Source of the DNA: Rahnella sikkimica
GTDB taxonomy: Bacteria; Pseudomonadota; Gammaproteobacteria; Enterobacterales; Enterobacteriaceae
DNA length: 64,000 bases
Direction: 5' to 3'
NCBI RefSeq assembly: GCF_002951615.1
Contig: NZ_CP019063.1
Coordinates: 485,464 to 549,463, forward strand
The stretch's first letter is position 1; every line of letters begins with the position of its first letter. Positions 18,328 to 26,706 of this stretch are shown here, piece by piece. The notes beneath the pieces were generated by a model that saw only the letters and a list, made by a program, of their open reading frames with translations, had not been told where the DNA came from and made no database searches. A program made the position numbers and the translations under genes.

Positions 18328-20410
18328 TTTCTTCCTCCGTGACAGCAGCAAAACGGATCAAGGCGTTCTTGCCTGTTTCCTCTGATCGGGTACGGTTTAG
18401 TGTCACCGGCAGCATATCCTGGAGTGCAATAAATTCCCGGTTTCGCTGGATTTCATCCTGATTACCCTGCGCTGAAGCGCCTTTTTCAATTTCCTGACTG
18501 AACTCTGCCCGCTTCTCCTTTCTGCTCATGGGAAGGTCCGGGTTTGCCAGTTCAAGCACCTGATTATGGATATAGGGCAGGTAACGATGTGCCATCGAAT
18601 GACTGAGGGGATTGCTTAAAAGTCCGTCCAGTGAGGGATTAGTATTACGGGGAAAAGTATTTCGCAGGCTGGCAACATCCAGGCACCCGATAAACTTCGC
18701 CTGGTGCTCGCCGGTTGCATTCAGGCATTCATCATTGAGTGACGGAACCAGAAAGAGTTTCACTGACTCCTCGTTGCAATAATACACCACGCCGGGTGCC
18801 GGATTATCGCTACCGCCTCCGCCTATCCACGGCACATTCTGATGACGGGATTTCATCACACACTGCTGAGCCTGGAAAAATATCACTGTTTTACCGTGGT
18901 GCCAGTAGGGATCTTTCTTCCCGGCAACGCCTGCTGACTGAAAAGCGAGATCCCGCACAGCGACCCCGAGGCCTGCTGCCGTTGTCAGTGACCAGTCAAA
19001 CCCCAGCTTGTCGCCTAACGGTCCCCATTTTTCATAGAATCTATTATCGAGATCGGCATCCGGGGGTATTTGCGTGACCGTGTCATTGTCGTTGACGTGC
19101 CGGTAGTGCGTCACGGTATCCAGAGCCTGAACTGCCGTACGGGTGAACGTTCGCGGCATCCCGTAGGTATATAGTACCGGATGGCTGTTTTTCATTTCTG
19201 CTGCATAGGTAAGCGCTAAAGCACCGCCTAGGCTGTGTCCACAGATATAGAGCTTTTTAATACCTTTCCCTTCATTTAGGGATGTTTTTACTCTCTGAAA
19301 TATGGGATCAAATATTTGCTGCGCCAGCTTATAGGCTTCCAAAAAACCGCCGTGAATATTACCCACACCACCAAGTTCTGACAGACATTTTTTAGGCGCA
19401 AAAGAGAGGTCTGTAAGCCCGTTAAGTAAACTGTCCGTACCGCACCACGCCACGATAATGTGAGCGCCGCACTCAACTATGAACAGCCGGGTATCGCCTT
19501 CAGGCTGTTCACTTTCAGTGGTACTCAGATAGACAGGCGCAAGGTAGCGTTCCCGAAAGGGTACATCCACTGCCAGTGTATGAAAGAAAGAGGGGAACTC
19601 CGCAAAATGGGGGATTACAGAGAGATCCTGACATTTATTTCGGAAGAAATAATCTATGGCACTGTTCTTTGCTTCAGCCGAGTAGGCGAGGTCAGCCATA
19701 ATGCCGAGGTTGAGCCCGTTAGCAAGATCGTAATCCGTGGTGTCATGCAGCGCCAGCACCCAGGCACGGAACGGGCAGATTTCAATGACGTGCCGCTTAT
19801 TGAGAAACTCGTGGCTAATCTCCGTTCCTTTCAGCGCACGCCCCGCAGGAAAATGAAACTCCGGAGGCTGCGGATCCGTCCAGCCTTCCATGTGTGGCAA
19901 CCGGTCGCAGAGTTCACCAATGGTCACGTAGCGATGTTTGTATCCGGCCGGTTCGGCAATCTCCTGTACGTCAGAACGCCAATTCTTATCCCGCGTTTCC
20001 GGGCGAAAGGCGTTTTTGCTTACCGGCTGGCTGTTAGGGTTGCGCCGGAGCCCCAGAGGACGCTGTTCCATTTCATCGGCTAACTGCTGAGCGTCTGCTT
20101 TTACATCGACCGTGATCCAGTACAAGTCGTCAAACCGGACTAAACCCTGACTGTCGGTAATACCAGCAGGAGGATTCGGCGGCGGTGTGGGATTAAACGG
20201 GTTATAGCCAAATTTGCCCCAATGAGCCACCTCCTCTGATGTGGCCAGTGGATGGTATTCCAGAGTTACCTTTAACCCGGTGACGTGTTTATTTTTCTCA
20301 TCAACAAACTGGAGTTCCAGCCAGTATTTTCGGGGCTCACCGCGGCAATAAACGACTTTGCCTTTGGGCATAATACTGGTCATACAGGTGTTGTCACCAA
20401 CGATTTCCAT
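18311..20410 (-). CDS. Class-3 lipase, candidate type VI secretion phospholipase effector
   Basis: A 699 aa protein from the ATG giving MEIVGDN, preferred because an AAGGA site lies just before it; the reading from 20458 has none. The nucleophile elbow GHSLGG has its serine near residue 393. Asp in NDNDTVTQIP (about 440) and His in DPYWHHGKT (about 505) are plausible triad partners. The N-terminal 100 residues include a proline-rich segment and a GLVRFDDLYW beta-like region, perhaps a delivery or adaptor part. No signal peptide is seen. A large lipase followed by lipoprotein genes is the usual layout of Tle effectors. No other type VI genes lie in the window, so it would rely on an apparatus encoded elsewhere. 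Direct evidence supports only the lipase fold. Confidence 0.75.
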   Translation of the reverse strand: MEIVGDNTCMTSIMPKGKVVYCRGEPRKYWLELQFVDEKNKHVTGLKVTLEYHPLATSEEVAHWGKFGYNPFNPTPPPNPPAGITDSQGLVRFDDLYWITVDVKADAQQLADEMEQRPLGLRRNPNSQPVSKNAFRPETRDKNWRSDVQEIAEPAGYKHRYVTIGELCDRLPHMEGWTDPQPPEFHFPAGRALKGTEISHEFLNKRHVIEICPFRAWVLALHDTTDYDLANGLNLGIMADLAYSAEAKNSAIDYFFRNKCQDLSVIPHFAEFPSFFHTLAVDVPFRERYLAPVYLSTTESEQPEGDTRLFIVECGAHIIVAWCGTDSLLNGLTDLSFAPKKCLSELGGVGNIHGGFLEAYKLAQQIFDPIFQRVKTSLNEGKGIKKLYICGHSLGGALALTYAAEMKNSHPVLYTYGMPRTFTRTAVQALDTVTHYRHVNDNDTVTQIPPDADLDNRFYEKWGPLGDKLGFDWSLTTAAGLGVAVRDLAFQSAGVAGKKDPYWHHGKTVIFFQAQQCVMKSRHQNVPWIGGGGSDNPAPGVVYYCNEESVKLFLVPSLNDECLNATGEHQAKFIGCLDVASLRNTFPRNTNPSLDGLLSNPLSHSMAHRYLPYIHNQVLELANPDLPMSRKEKRAEFSQEIEKGASAQGNQDEIQRNREFIALQDMLPVTLNRTRSEETGKNALIRFAAVTEEEIEFSK

Positions 20411-20539
20411 ATCAATTCCTTGTGAAGGGTAAGGTAATCGCCACATCATAGTCGCCATTTTACTTAACCAAAATTTTTTTATTTGAAATGGTTTTAAATT
20501 GCGACCTCATTCGGATATTTTGCGGGATCCCCAAACAAA

Positions 20540-20575
20540 AAAGCCCGCCAGTTCACACCGGCGGGCTTTGTTTTT
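20540..20575. terminator. Strong bidirectional terminator between lipase and gcd
   Basis: AAAGCCCGCC (20540-20549) pairs with GGCGGGCTTT (20560-20569), followed by a T run. Loop and stem are nearly identical to the terminator at 15784-15819. It serves gcd, which ends 19 bases away on the minus strand. Confidence 0.9.
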
Positions 20576-20593
20576 CGACAAAATTAAATCGAA

Positions 20594-22975
20594 TTACTTC
20601 TGATCAGGCAATGCGTAAGCAATCACGTAGTCGCCGCGTTCCGGGGACTGACGGGCGCCACCGGCGCTGATGATGATGTACTGTTTACCGGTTTTCGGGG
20701 AAACGTAAGTCATCGGGCCGGACTGGCTGCCCACCGGCAGGCGGGATTTCCAGATTTCTTTACCGGTTGCGGTATCGAACGCGCGCAGATAGAAATCTTG
20801 CGTACCGGCGAAGAACAGCAGGCCGGATTGCGTTGACAGGCTCGCGCCCAGCGTTGGCATACCGACTTCCATTGGCATACGCATTTTGATGCCCAGCGGA
20901 CCGGTGTCTTTCACCGTACCGACAGGAACCTGCCAGACGATTTTACCGGTTTTCAGGTTAACCGCAGACATCGTACCGAACGGTGGTTTCTGGCAAGGAA
21001 TGCCCAGCGGAGACAGGAAACGCTCGCGGACTGCGCCGAACGGCGTACCGTCCATCGGCACCATCCCCATCTCGATACCGCTCGCGCCGGTTGGCACTTT
21101 GGCACGCGGAACCATGTAGTTCGCCAGACCCAGACGCATATCATTCACGAACATGATGGCGTTGTTCGGATCAACCGACACGCTGCCCCAGTTCATGCCG
21201 CCCAGAGAACCCGGGAATTGCAGGGAACGATCCAGACCCGGAGGCGTATAAACGCCTTCGTGACGCATACCTTTAAACTCGATGCGACACAGCAACTGAT
21301 CCATCGGCGTTGCGCCCCACATGTCAGACTCTTTCAGCGTCTGGTTGCCGATGTTTGGCATACCGACAGAGAAAGGCTGCGTTTTTGAGTAGCGTTCGCC
21401 AGGGACGTTACCCTGCGGCACTTCGCGGTTTTCCACTTTCGCGACCGGCTGGCCGGTTTCGCGGTTCAGCATGAAAATCATGCCTTGTTTGGAGGTCTGC
21501 ACCAGAACCGGCGTGCTGCCACCTTTACCGTCCGGCAGGTCATACAGCAGCGGCTGAGACGGCAGGTCAAAGTCCCACAGATCGTGATGTGTGGTCTGGA
21601 ATGTCCAGCGAACTTTACCGGTTGTGGCCTCAACAGCAACTACGGATGAACTGTATTTATCGTCCAGCTCGGTACGCGTGCCGCCGAAGAAGTCAGGCGT
21701 GGCGTTGCCGGTTGGCATATAAATCAGACCCAGTTTCGGATCATAAGACATCGCTGACCAGACGTTCGGCGTACCTCGGGTGTACGTCTCACCTTCTGGC
21801 GGCAGCTTGGTGATGTTCGGGTTACCCGGATCCCATGCCCAAACCAGTGCGCCAGTGTGAACGTCAAACGCACGCACCACGCCCGGAGGTTCGCCGGTGG
21901 AGAAGTTATCGGCAACACGGCCACCGACCACAACCACATTACCCGCGACCAGCGGGGTAGAGGTCTGCTGGTAGTAACCCGGTTTCACTTCGCCCATGCC
22001 GACTTTCAGGTCAACCACGCCGTTGTCACCGAAATCAGCACAAGGCTTGCCGGTGTCAGCGTTGATGGCGATCAGACGTGCATCGATGGTTGGCAGGAAC
22101 AGACGACGTTCGCAGGTTCCGCTGACGGGGCCGCCGGTCGCTGCTGGCGCTTGTGGCGCAGGGCTGTTCTCGTAATACCCCAGACCACGGCAACGCTGCC
22201 AGTTTGGTGCGGTAGAGTTGGAGTCGTAAGCCCAAAGCTTTTTACCGTCATCCACAGAAAGCGCGATCACTTTGCTGTACGCGGTACACACAAACAGCTT
22301 GTCGCCGATTTGCAGCGGCGTGTTTTGGTCTTCTGCGCCGGAACCGTTGCTCTGCGGGATATCGCCGGTATGCGCAATCCACGCAACCTGCAATTTATCG
22401 ATGTTGGTTTTATTGATCTGATCCAGTGCAGCAAAACGGTCGCCTGCGGTGGTGTTACCCCAGTTCGCCCAGTTTTTCTGCTCCGCGCCTTTATCAACCG
22501 GTTTAACCGGAACCTGATCGGTGTCGGCGCTAATGATTGGCGTCGGCACGAACGTGTTACCGAATGCCGCGATCAGGGCAACGGCCAGCACAGCGGCGAG
22601 CGTGAAGCTCGGGCCTTTGCGGGCAATCAGTCCCGCGCGCGTTTTCAGCAGCGGATACGCCAGTGCGACGAGGAAGGCCAGCACACCAAAGGTGAACAGG
22701 CGGGAGAACAGCGGCCAGAAGGTGAAACCGGCGTCCCAGATAGCCCAGATAACAGAAAGCACGAAGGCGACGGCGTAAAGCCACGCGCCAGAAGGCTTGC
22801 CTTTGAAAATTAAAACGGCTGAAACGATGAGTGCCAGACCCATCAGCAGGAAGTAAACGCTTCCTCCCAATGTGGCCAGATACGCACCGCCGATGCCGAG
22901 TGTCAGGCCGATAACGGCCATCAGCGCACTCAGCAGCCAGAGGAGCCAGGTCCATTTACTCTTAGTTGTTGGCAT
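20594..22975 (-). CDS. gcd: Membrane-bound PQQ-dependent glucose dehydrogenase
   Basis: A 793 aa quinoprotein close in length to E. coli Gcd (796 aa). Five hydrophobic segments occupy about residues 1-140 and anchor it in the inner membrane. The periplasmic beta-propeller follows, with repeated W-motifs such as DGKKLWAYDSN, TGALVWAWDPG and TGKEIWKSRLP. It oxidises glucose to gluconolactone and passes electrons to ubiquinone. It needs the cofactor PQQ and no pqq genes are seen here. With the gluconate dehydrogenase at 44.4-48.3 kb it makes a direct-oxidation pathway. It is divergent from the iteron-bearing region and has a consensus CRP site about 350 bases upstream. Confidence 0.93.
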   Translation of the reverse strand: MPTTKSKWTWLLWLLSALMAVIGLTLGIGGAYLATLGGSVYFLLMGLALIVSAVLIFKGKPSGAWLYAVAFVLSVIWAIWDAGFTFWPLFSRLFTFGVLAFLVALAYPLLKTRAGLIARKGPSFTLAAVLAVALIAAFGNTFVPTPIISADTDQVPVKPVDKGAEQKNWANWGNTTAGDRFAALDQINKTNIDKLQVAWIAHTGDIPQSNGSGAEDQNTPLQIGDKLFVCTAYSKVIALSVDDGKKLWAYDSNSTAPNWQRCRGLGYYENSPAPQAPAATGGPVSGTCERRLFLPTIDARLIAINADTGKPCADFGDNGVVDLKVGMGEVKPGYYQQTSTPLVAGNVVVVGGRVADNFSTGEPPGVVRAFDVHTGALVWAWDPGNPNITKLPPEGETYTRGTPNVWSAMSYDPKLGLIYMPTGNATPDFFGGTRTELDDKYSSSVVAVEATTGKVRWTFQTTHHDLWDFDLPSQPLLYDLPDGKGGSTPVLVQTSKQGMIFMLNRETGQPVAKVENREVPQGNVPGERYSKTQPFSVGMPNIGNQTLKESDMWGATPMDQLLCRIEFKGMRHEGVYTPPGLDRSLQFPGSLGGMNWGSVSVDPNNAIMFVNDMRLGLANYMVPRAKVPTGASGIEMGMVPMDGTPFGAVRERFLSPLGIPCQKPPFGTMSAVNLKTGKIVWQVPVGTVKDTGPLGIKMRMPMEVGMPTLGASLSTQSGLLFFAGTQDFYLRAFDTATGKEIWKSRLPVGSQSGPMTYVSPKTGKQYIIISAGGARQSPERGDYVIAYALPDQK

Positions 22976-23320
22976 TATTTATCTCACTGCACTTATGTTG
23001 TAGACAAAATTATTGTAGTCAGGATGTGTGAAAAGCTGGAAACACGTAATGAACACCCGTTATCAAATGAACCAGATAGGACAATTTCGCGGAAATAGTA
23101 ATACTTCTCATCGGGGTTGTGAATGTGTAACGAAGAGTTTGAAATTAGGTAAATTATTATAAGTGAGATTACTCTTTGTGCGGCCACGGGTTATCGTGTT
23201 GATATTTAATAGTTAAAAAAAACAACTTATTCAAATAAATGATATTTAAACGGCGATTTATATCTTTTAAGTCTATATGCCCGCACTATTTGCCCACAAA
23301 CGCGTAACGAAAATAGAGAA

Positions 23321-23336
23321 TGTGACTGGAATCACA
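23321..23336. promoter_or_regulatory. CRP-binding site
   Basis: TGTGACTGGAATCACA matches the consensus TGTGA-N6-TCACA exactly. It lies upstream of gcd on the minus strand and of an apparently gene-poor stretch on the plus strand. The rest of the 22976-23921 gap holds AT-rich promoter sequence, two isolated iterons and no convincing gene. Confidence 0.7.
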
Positions 23337-23473
23337 AAAAAATGTGATCTTGTGTGAACCTTCCGGGGCGTTTTGCTGATGCAGCAGTGAGGTGAAGATC
23401 ACTGTGCAGGATAGCAGCTGCGCCCCTCAATTCAGCAGGGAACGTTAATGGCTAAATTAGTTACAACATACTC

Positions 23474-23497
23474 TATATGTGGAAAGATCTCCTGTCC
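23474..23497 (+). repeat. Isolated iteron, forward
   Basis: TATATGTGGAAAGATCTCCTGTCC matches the origin iterons in the TATGTGGAA half and the CCTG half. It is 20 kb from the origin and sits inside an implausible 80-codon reading frame. Confidence 0.75.
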
Positions 23498-23763
23498 GCG
23501 TAATCTGTGCGTGCCCACAAATTGGCGGCATCAGATCCCTCTGCAAGCCGCATCGCAGGCGGGGTCTGGCGAAGTCCAAAGGGTGATTAGAAATACTCTG
23601 ACGGTCATTTTAAAAATCTTGGGTACGCTGACCACGAAATCACCGTGCCTGAATCTCCGGACTTTTCAGGCATCGCCCGCTTTGTTTTAAACCTGTCCGG
23701 CGTTGCTTTGTGCGTATTCCAGACATCGCTGGCGCTGGGCGCGCTGTTCGGCGGGATCCTTGC

Positions 23764-23787
23764 GATCAGGAAATCTTTCCACATAAG
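23764..23787 (-). repeat. Isolated iteron, inverted
   Basis: Read on the minus strand this is TTATGTGGAAAGATTTCC followed by TGATC, a full consensus iteron. With the forward copy 290 bases away it forms an inverted pair. It could act as a secondary Rep-binding locus or mark a relic of another replicon. Confidence 0.8.
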
Positions 23788-23921
23788 CCATTCTGACCTC
23801 TCTGAAACCTGCCTCGAGGGGCATTATTTGATTTAAGGCAATGTCAGCTCAATTATTGTTCGCACGAACTTCACAGCCCTGCTATTTTTTTAATGGGATT
23901 TAAACGGAGGGAGTGCGTTAT

Positions 23922-24170
23922 ATGAAAGTATTGAGGAGTGAAAGGGACTATATATCGTGGATGTTTGAAGACTACTTCCGGTTTTCAGATGCCACCGTCT
24001 CACCGTTAATGAGTGACGAGGAAATTCAGCAGGCTCTGGTTGAATTGCACCCTGATTCTTTTCCCTGTATTGGGTATTTAACATCCTCGTCAATTGGTTG
24101 TATTTACAATGTAAATTATATTTCCCCCGACACGATTTCTGCATGGGCAACGGAATTAAGCGTAGGGTAA
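23922..24170 (+). CDS. Small hypothetical protein
   Basis: An 82 aa reading frame from an ATG preceded by CGGAGGGA ten bases upstream; a GTG three codons earlier is too close to that site. The product is acidic in the middle (MSDEEIQQALVELHPD) and more hydrophobic and beta-like after that (CIGYLTSSSIGCIYNVNYIS). No signal peptide or membrane segment is clear, and I recognise no family. The good ribosome-binding site and normal composition favour a real gene. The next gene begins about 290 bases downstream with its own promoter region. Confidence 0.5.
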   Translation: MKVLRSERDYISWMFEDYFRFSDATVSPLMSDEEIQQALVELHPDSFPCIGYLTSSSIGCIYNVNYISPDTISAWATELSVG

Positions 24171-24459
24171 ATTCATTTCATCTGTAATGACATACCCCAT
24201 ATAAAACATGGCCTTAAGAATAATCCTAGGCTGTGTTTTGTTTTTATCAAAACAAAATGTATGAAAGTTAAACAACAAATCGACAACGCCCAGGTTACCG
24301 ACTTATTAAATTAACGTATAAATCCCCGCCAAAAATGCCCATTTTTGCATTAGGTTATTTCTTTTTCGTATTTGCCCATGTGGAAACGTTTTGAAACACT
24401 GGGTTCGTCAAGCCACGGCTTCAATTTGAACACTTATATTCACGGAAAGAGTAAACCTC

Positions 24460-25272
24460 ATGCGCACCGCAATAAAATTTTCACTCCTGGCGTTATCGCT
24501 GGTTGGCGCACTGTCGCTGACCGCTTGTGATCAAAAATCTCAAGAGAACCACATTAAAGTGGGCATCAGCGCGGGTATCGACCAGCAGATGTGGGAAACC
24601 ATCAAGAAGACGGCCAAAGATAAATACAATCTGGATGTCGAAGTGGTGACGTTTAATGATTTCGTGTTGCCTAACTCCGCGCTGAGCAGCGGTGATATTG
24701 ACGTCAACTCCTTTCAGCATCGCCCGTATCTCGACAAACAAGTTAAAGAGCGAGGTTACAAACTGGTGGAAGTAGGTAAAACCTTCGTTTATCCGATCGC
24801 GGCGTATTCACGCAAAATCAAATCTATCGATCAGTTGAGCGATGGCGCGCAGGTTGCCGTACCGAACGACCCGACCAACCTCGGCCGCTCGCTGTTGCTG
24901 CTGCAAAAACAAGGGCTAATCAAACTGAAAGACGGGGTGGGTTTGCTGCCAACGTCGCTGGATATCATTGAGAACCCGAAACATCTCAAGATTGTTGAGA
25001 TTGAAGCCCCGCAGCTGACACGTGCGATCGATGACGACAAAATTGAACTGGCGATCATCAACACCACGTATTCTGGTCAGGTTGGTCTGACGCCGGGCAA
25101 AAATGGTTTGTTTGTGGAAGACAAAAATTCGCCTTACGTGAACATCATTGTGGCGCGGGAAGATAACAAAGACAGTCAGGCCGTAAAGGAGCTGGTTGAG
25201 GCTTATCACACGGATGCGACGGTAAAAGCAGCGGACGCCATCTATCACGGTGACGCGGTCAAAGGCTGGTAA
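24460..25272 (+). CDS. NlpA/MetQ-family lipoprotein
   Basis: A 270 aa substrate-binding lipoprotein. The signal peptide ends in LTAC, with the lipidated cysteine at about residue 23. Family wording is clear: VNSFQHRPYLDKQVKERGYKLVEVGKTFVYP, the VPNDPTNLGRSLLLLQKQGLI block and NSPYVNIIVAREDN. MetQ binds methionine for the MetNI importer; NlpA is an orphan paralogue. No ATPase or permease gene is adjacent, so it fits the NlpA-type orphan or a protein that borrows the chromosomal MetNI. The gene is followed by a clear terminator. Confidence 0.88.
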   Translation: MRTAIKFSLLALSLVGALSLTACDQKSQENHIKVGISAGIDQQMWETIKKTAKDKYNLDVEVVTFNDFVLPNSALSSGDIDVNSFQHRPYLDKQVKERGYKLVEVGKTFVYPIAAYSRKIKSIDQLSDGAQVAVPNDPTNLGRSLLLLQKQGLIKLKDGVGLLPTSLDIIENPKHLKIVEIEAPQLTRAIDDDKIELAIINTTYSGQVGLTPGKNGLFVEDKNSPYVNIIVAREDNKDSQAVKELVEAYHTDATVKAADAIYHGDAVKGW

Positions 25273-25300
25273 TAGGATAGGCGTCAATAAGTAATCATTG

Positions 25301-25333
25301 AATCCTGAGATTTTCTAATCTCAGGATTTTTTG
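25301..25333 (+). terminator. Terminator after the NlpA-like gene
   Basis: AATCCTGAGATT and AATCTCAGGATT form a perfect 12 bp stem (25301-25312 with 25317-25328) followed by a T run. Confidence 0.9.
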
Positions 25334-25357
25334 TATCTGCAAACCAAAAACCGATTT

Positions 25358-25537
25358 TCAGCAGACGCCGAAATCACCGTCTAAGTGATACAGGTTCACG
25401 GAATCAGCGGCCACTTCGATCTCTTTTTTTGAAAAGTCATCTGTGCGCGCGCACCACAGCGTCTCGCCTTCCACGCGCAGCACAATCATTTGCGGTCCGC
25501 CGGTTTTTGACTGAACCAGATCCTGAGGTTTAAACAT
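25358..25537 (-). CDS. DUF2158 small protein (YodC-like)
   Basis: A 59 aa protein starting MFKPQDLVQSKTGGPQMIV. The short beta-rich layout with LVQSKTGGPQM, a central W-C pair (ETLWCAR) and a YxLDG-like end is typical of the YodC/DUF2158 family. Its role is unknown. An AGAG sequence lies about ten bases before the ATG. It is divergent from the OsmC-like gene and convergent with the NlpA-like gene. Confidence 0.7.
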   Translation of the reverse strand: MFKPQDLVQSKTGGPQMIVLRVEGETLWCARTDDFSKKEIEVAADSVNLYHLDGDFGVC

Positions 25538-25682
25538 GTTTATCTCTCTGTTTTTTGTGAAGGTGAATGAATTCTGTGGTTTACGATAAAACCGCGCTGA
25601 AGTCGCATAGCCCGGCGATCCTCGCGAAACACAGCACTGAAGCTATACTTATAGCCAATGTAATACAAACCGGAGGAAAAAC

Positions 25683-26114
25683 ATGACCATTCATAAGAAG
25701 GGATCGGCGCACTGGGAAGGCGATATTAAACACGGTAAGGGTTACATCTCGTCTGAAAGCGGTGCCCTGAAGGATCAGCCATACGGATTTAACACGCGTT
25801 TTGAAGGCAAGGTCGGGACCAACCCGGAAGAACTGATTGGTGCGGCGCATTCCGCCTGCTTCTCGATGGCGTTATCGCTGATGCTCGGCGAAGCAGGGCA
25901 CACGCCGGAAAGCATCGATACCGTTGCGGACGTGTCACTGGATAAAGTGGACGGCGGATTTGCCATCACTAAGATTGCGCTCGACAGCAAAATCAAACTG
26001 CCGGGTATCGATAAAGACAAATTTGACGAAATCATCAAAAAAGCCAAAGCCGGCTGCCCGGTTTCACAGGTGCTGAAAGCGGAAATCACGCTGACTTATC
26101 AGCTGGAAAACTGA
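25683..26114 (+). CDS. osmC: OsmC-family organic hydroperoxide reductase
   Basis: A 143 aa thiol peroxidase that reduces organic hydroperoxides, acting in the cytoplasm as a homodimer. The two catalytic cysteines are visible, in AAHSACFSMALS (about residue 59) and in KAGCPVSQ (about residue 125). The N-terminal HWEGDIKHGKGYISSESGAL and the GTNPEELIGAAHS block are characteristic of OsmC rather than Ohr. A GGAGG site lies seven bases before the ATG. A terminator hairpin follows. Confidence 0.9.
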   Translation: MTIHKKGSAHWEGDIKHGKGYISSESGALKDQPYGFNTRFEGKVGTNPEELIGAAHSACFSMALSLMLGEAGHTPESIDTVADVSLDKVDGGFAITKIALDSKIKLPGIDKDKFDEIIKKAKAGCPVSQVLKAEITLTYQLEN

Positions 26115-26150
26115 TGTTTGGCTGAAGCCGTCAGCGTTTGAAACGAACAA

Positions 26151-26178
26151 AGCCACGCGATGTAGCGTGGCTTTTGTG
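26151..26178. terminator. Terminator between osmC and the toxin gene
   Basis: AAGCCACGC pairs with GCGTGGCTT around GATGTA and is followed by TTTG. Convergent genes lie on both sides. Confidence 0.8.
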
Positions 26179-26703
26179 TTACTGATGGGCAAAAAGTTCT
26201 TCTATCGACTTCGTCGGCAGGAAAAGCGAATTTGCGTTATCACCAGTGAGTGATATGAAATCCAGTTTCAGATAGAACTGTTTCGCACGCTCGTTGAGCG
26301 CGTCTACAAACATCGCATGGACACCGACGGCCTTCGAAGCATGGAAGACGACGCCCATCGCATGTGTGACAAGCGTGGTGCCCCATTCCTGCCCCTGTAA
26401 ATCTTTATGAACCGCTAAACGTCCTAAGGTAATGCTTGGAACGTTTTCATAAGGTACTTTTCGCTTCTGGCTATTCGTGGGAAGTGTTTCCTTTTCAAAA
26501 CAGCTCCCGGATAACGTGTAGTAGCCGAGTACTCTTTGTTTCGGCTCTTTAGTCGTGAGCAGATAAGCGCGTAAAATCCGGTTCTTATGCTGACGAGCCA
26601 GATGAGCGGTAAGAAAATTATTCAGAGACTCTTCGCCACAATCGAAATCTGATAAATCATATTCGTCATCTTTAGAAAAAATTCCAATGGTTAAATCAGC
26701 CAC
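26179..26703 (-). CDS. tacT: GNAT toxin of a TacAT-type toxin-antitoxin system
   Basis: A 174 aa GCN5-related acetyltransferase. TacT-type toxins acetylate the amino group of charged tRNAs and block translation. The fold is visible as SDFDCGEESLNNFL near the start, LGYYTLSG in the core strand, and the acetyl-CoA loop LGRLAVHKDLQGQEWGTTLV around residues 97-116. The C-terminal ALNERAKQFYLKLDF carries the tyrosine usually needed for catalysis. It lies three bases downstream of a DUF1778 antitoxin gene, the normal order. The target tRNA is unknown. Confidence 0.88.
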   Translation of the reverse strand: MADLTIGIFSKDDEYDLSDFDCGEESLNNFLTAHLARQHKNRILRAYLLTTKEPKQRVLGYYTLSGSCFEKETLPTNSQKRKVPYENVPSITLGRLAVHKDLQGQEWGTTLVTHAMGVVFHASKAVGVHAMFVDALNERAKQFYLKLDFISLTGDNANSLFLPTKSIEELFAHQ

Positions 26704-26706
26704 GCC

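Noticed and set aside
23448..23690. 80-codon reading frame containing the forward satellite iteron
   Set aside because: Although AGGGAACG precedes the ATG, the product after the first ten codons is compositionally odd and spans the iteron; probably noncoding.
24376..24396. CATGTGGAAACGTTTTG as a third satellite iteron
   Set aside because: Only the first half matches; the TTTCCTG half is absent.
25301..25328. AATCCTGAGATT repeat as a distant partition site
   Set aside because: It resembles the AATCCTG motifs before parF, but it is a simple terminator stem directly after a gene.
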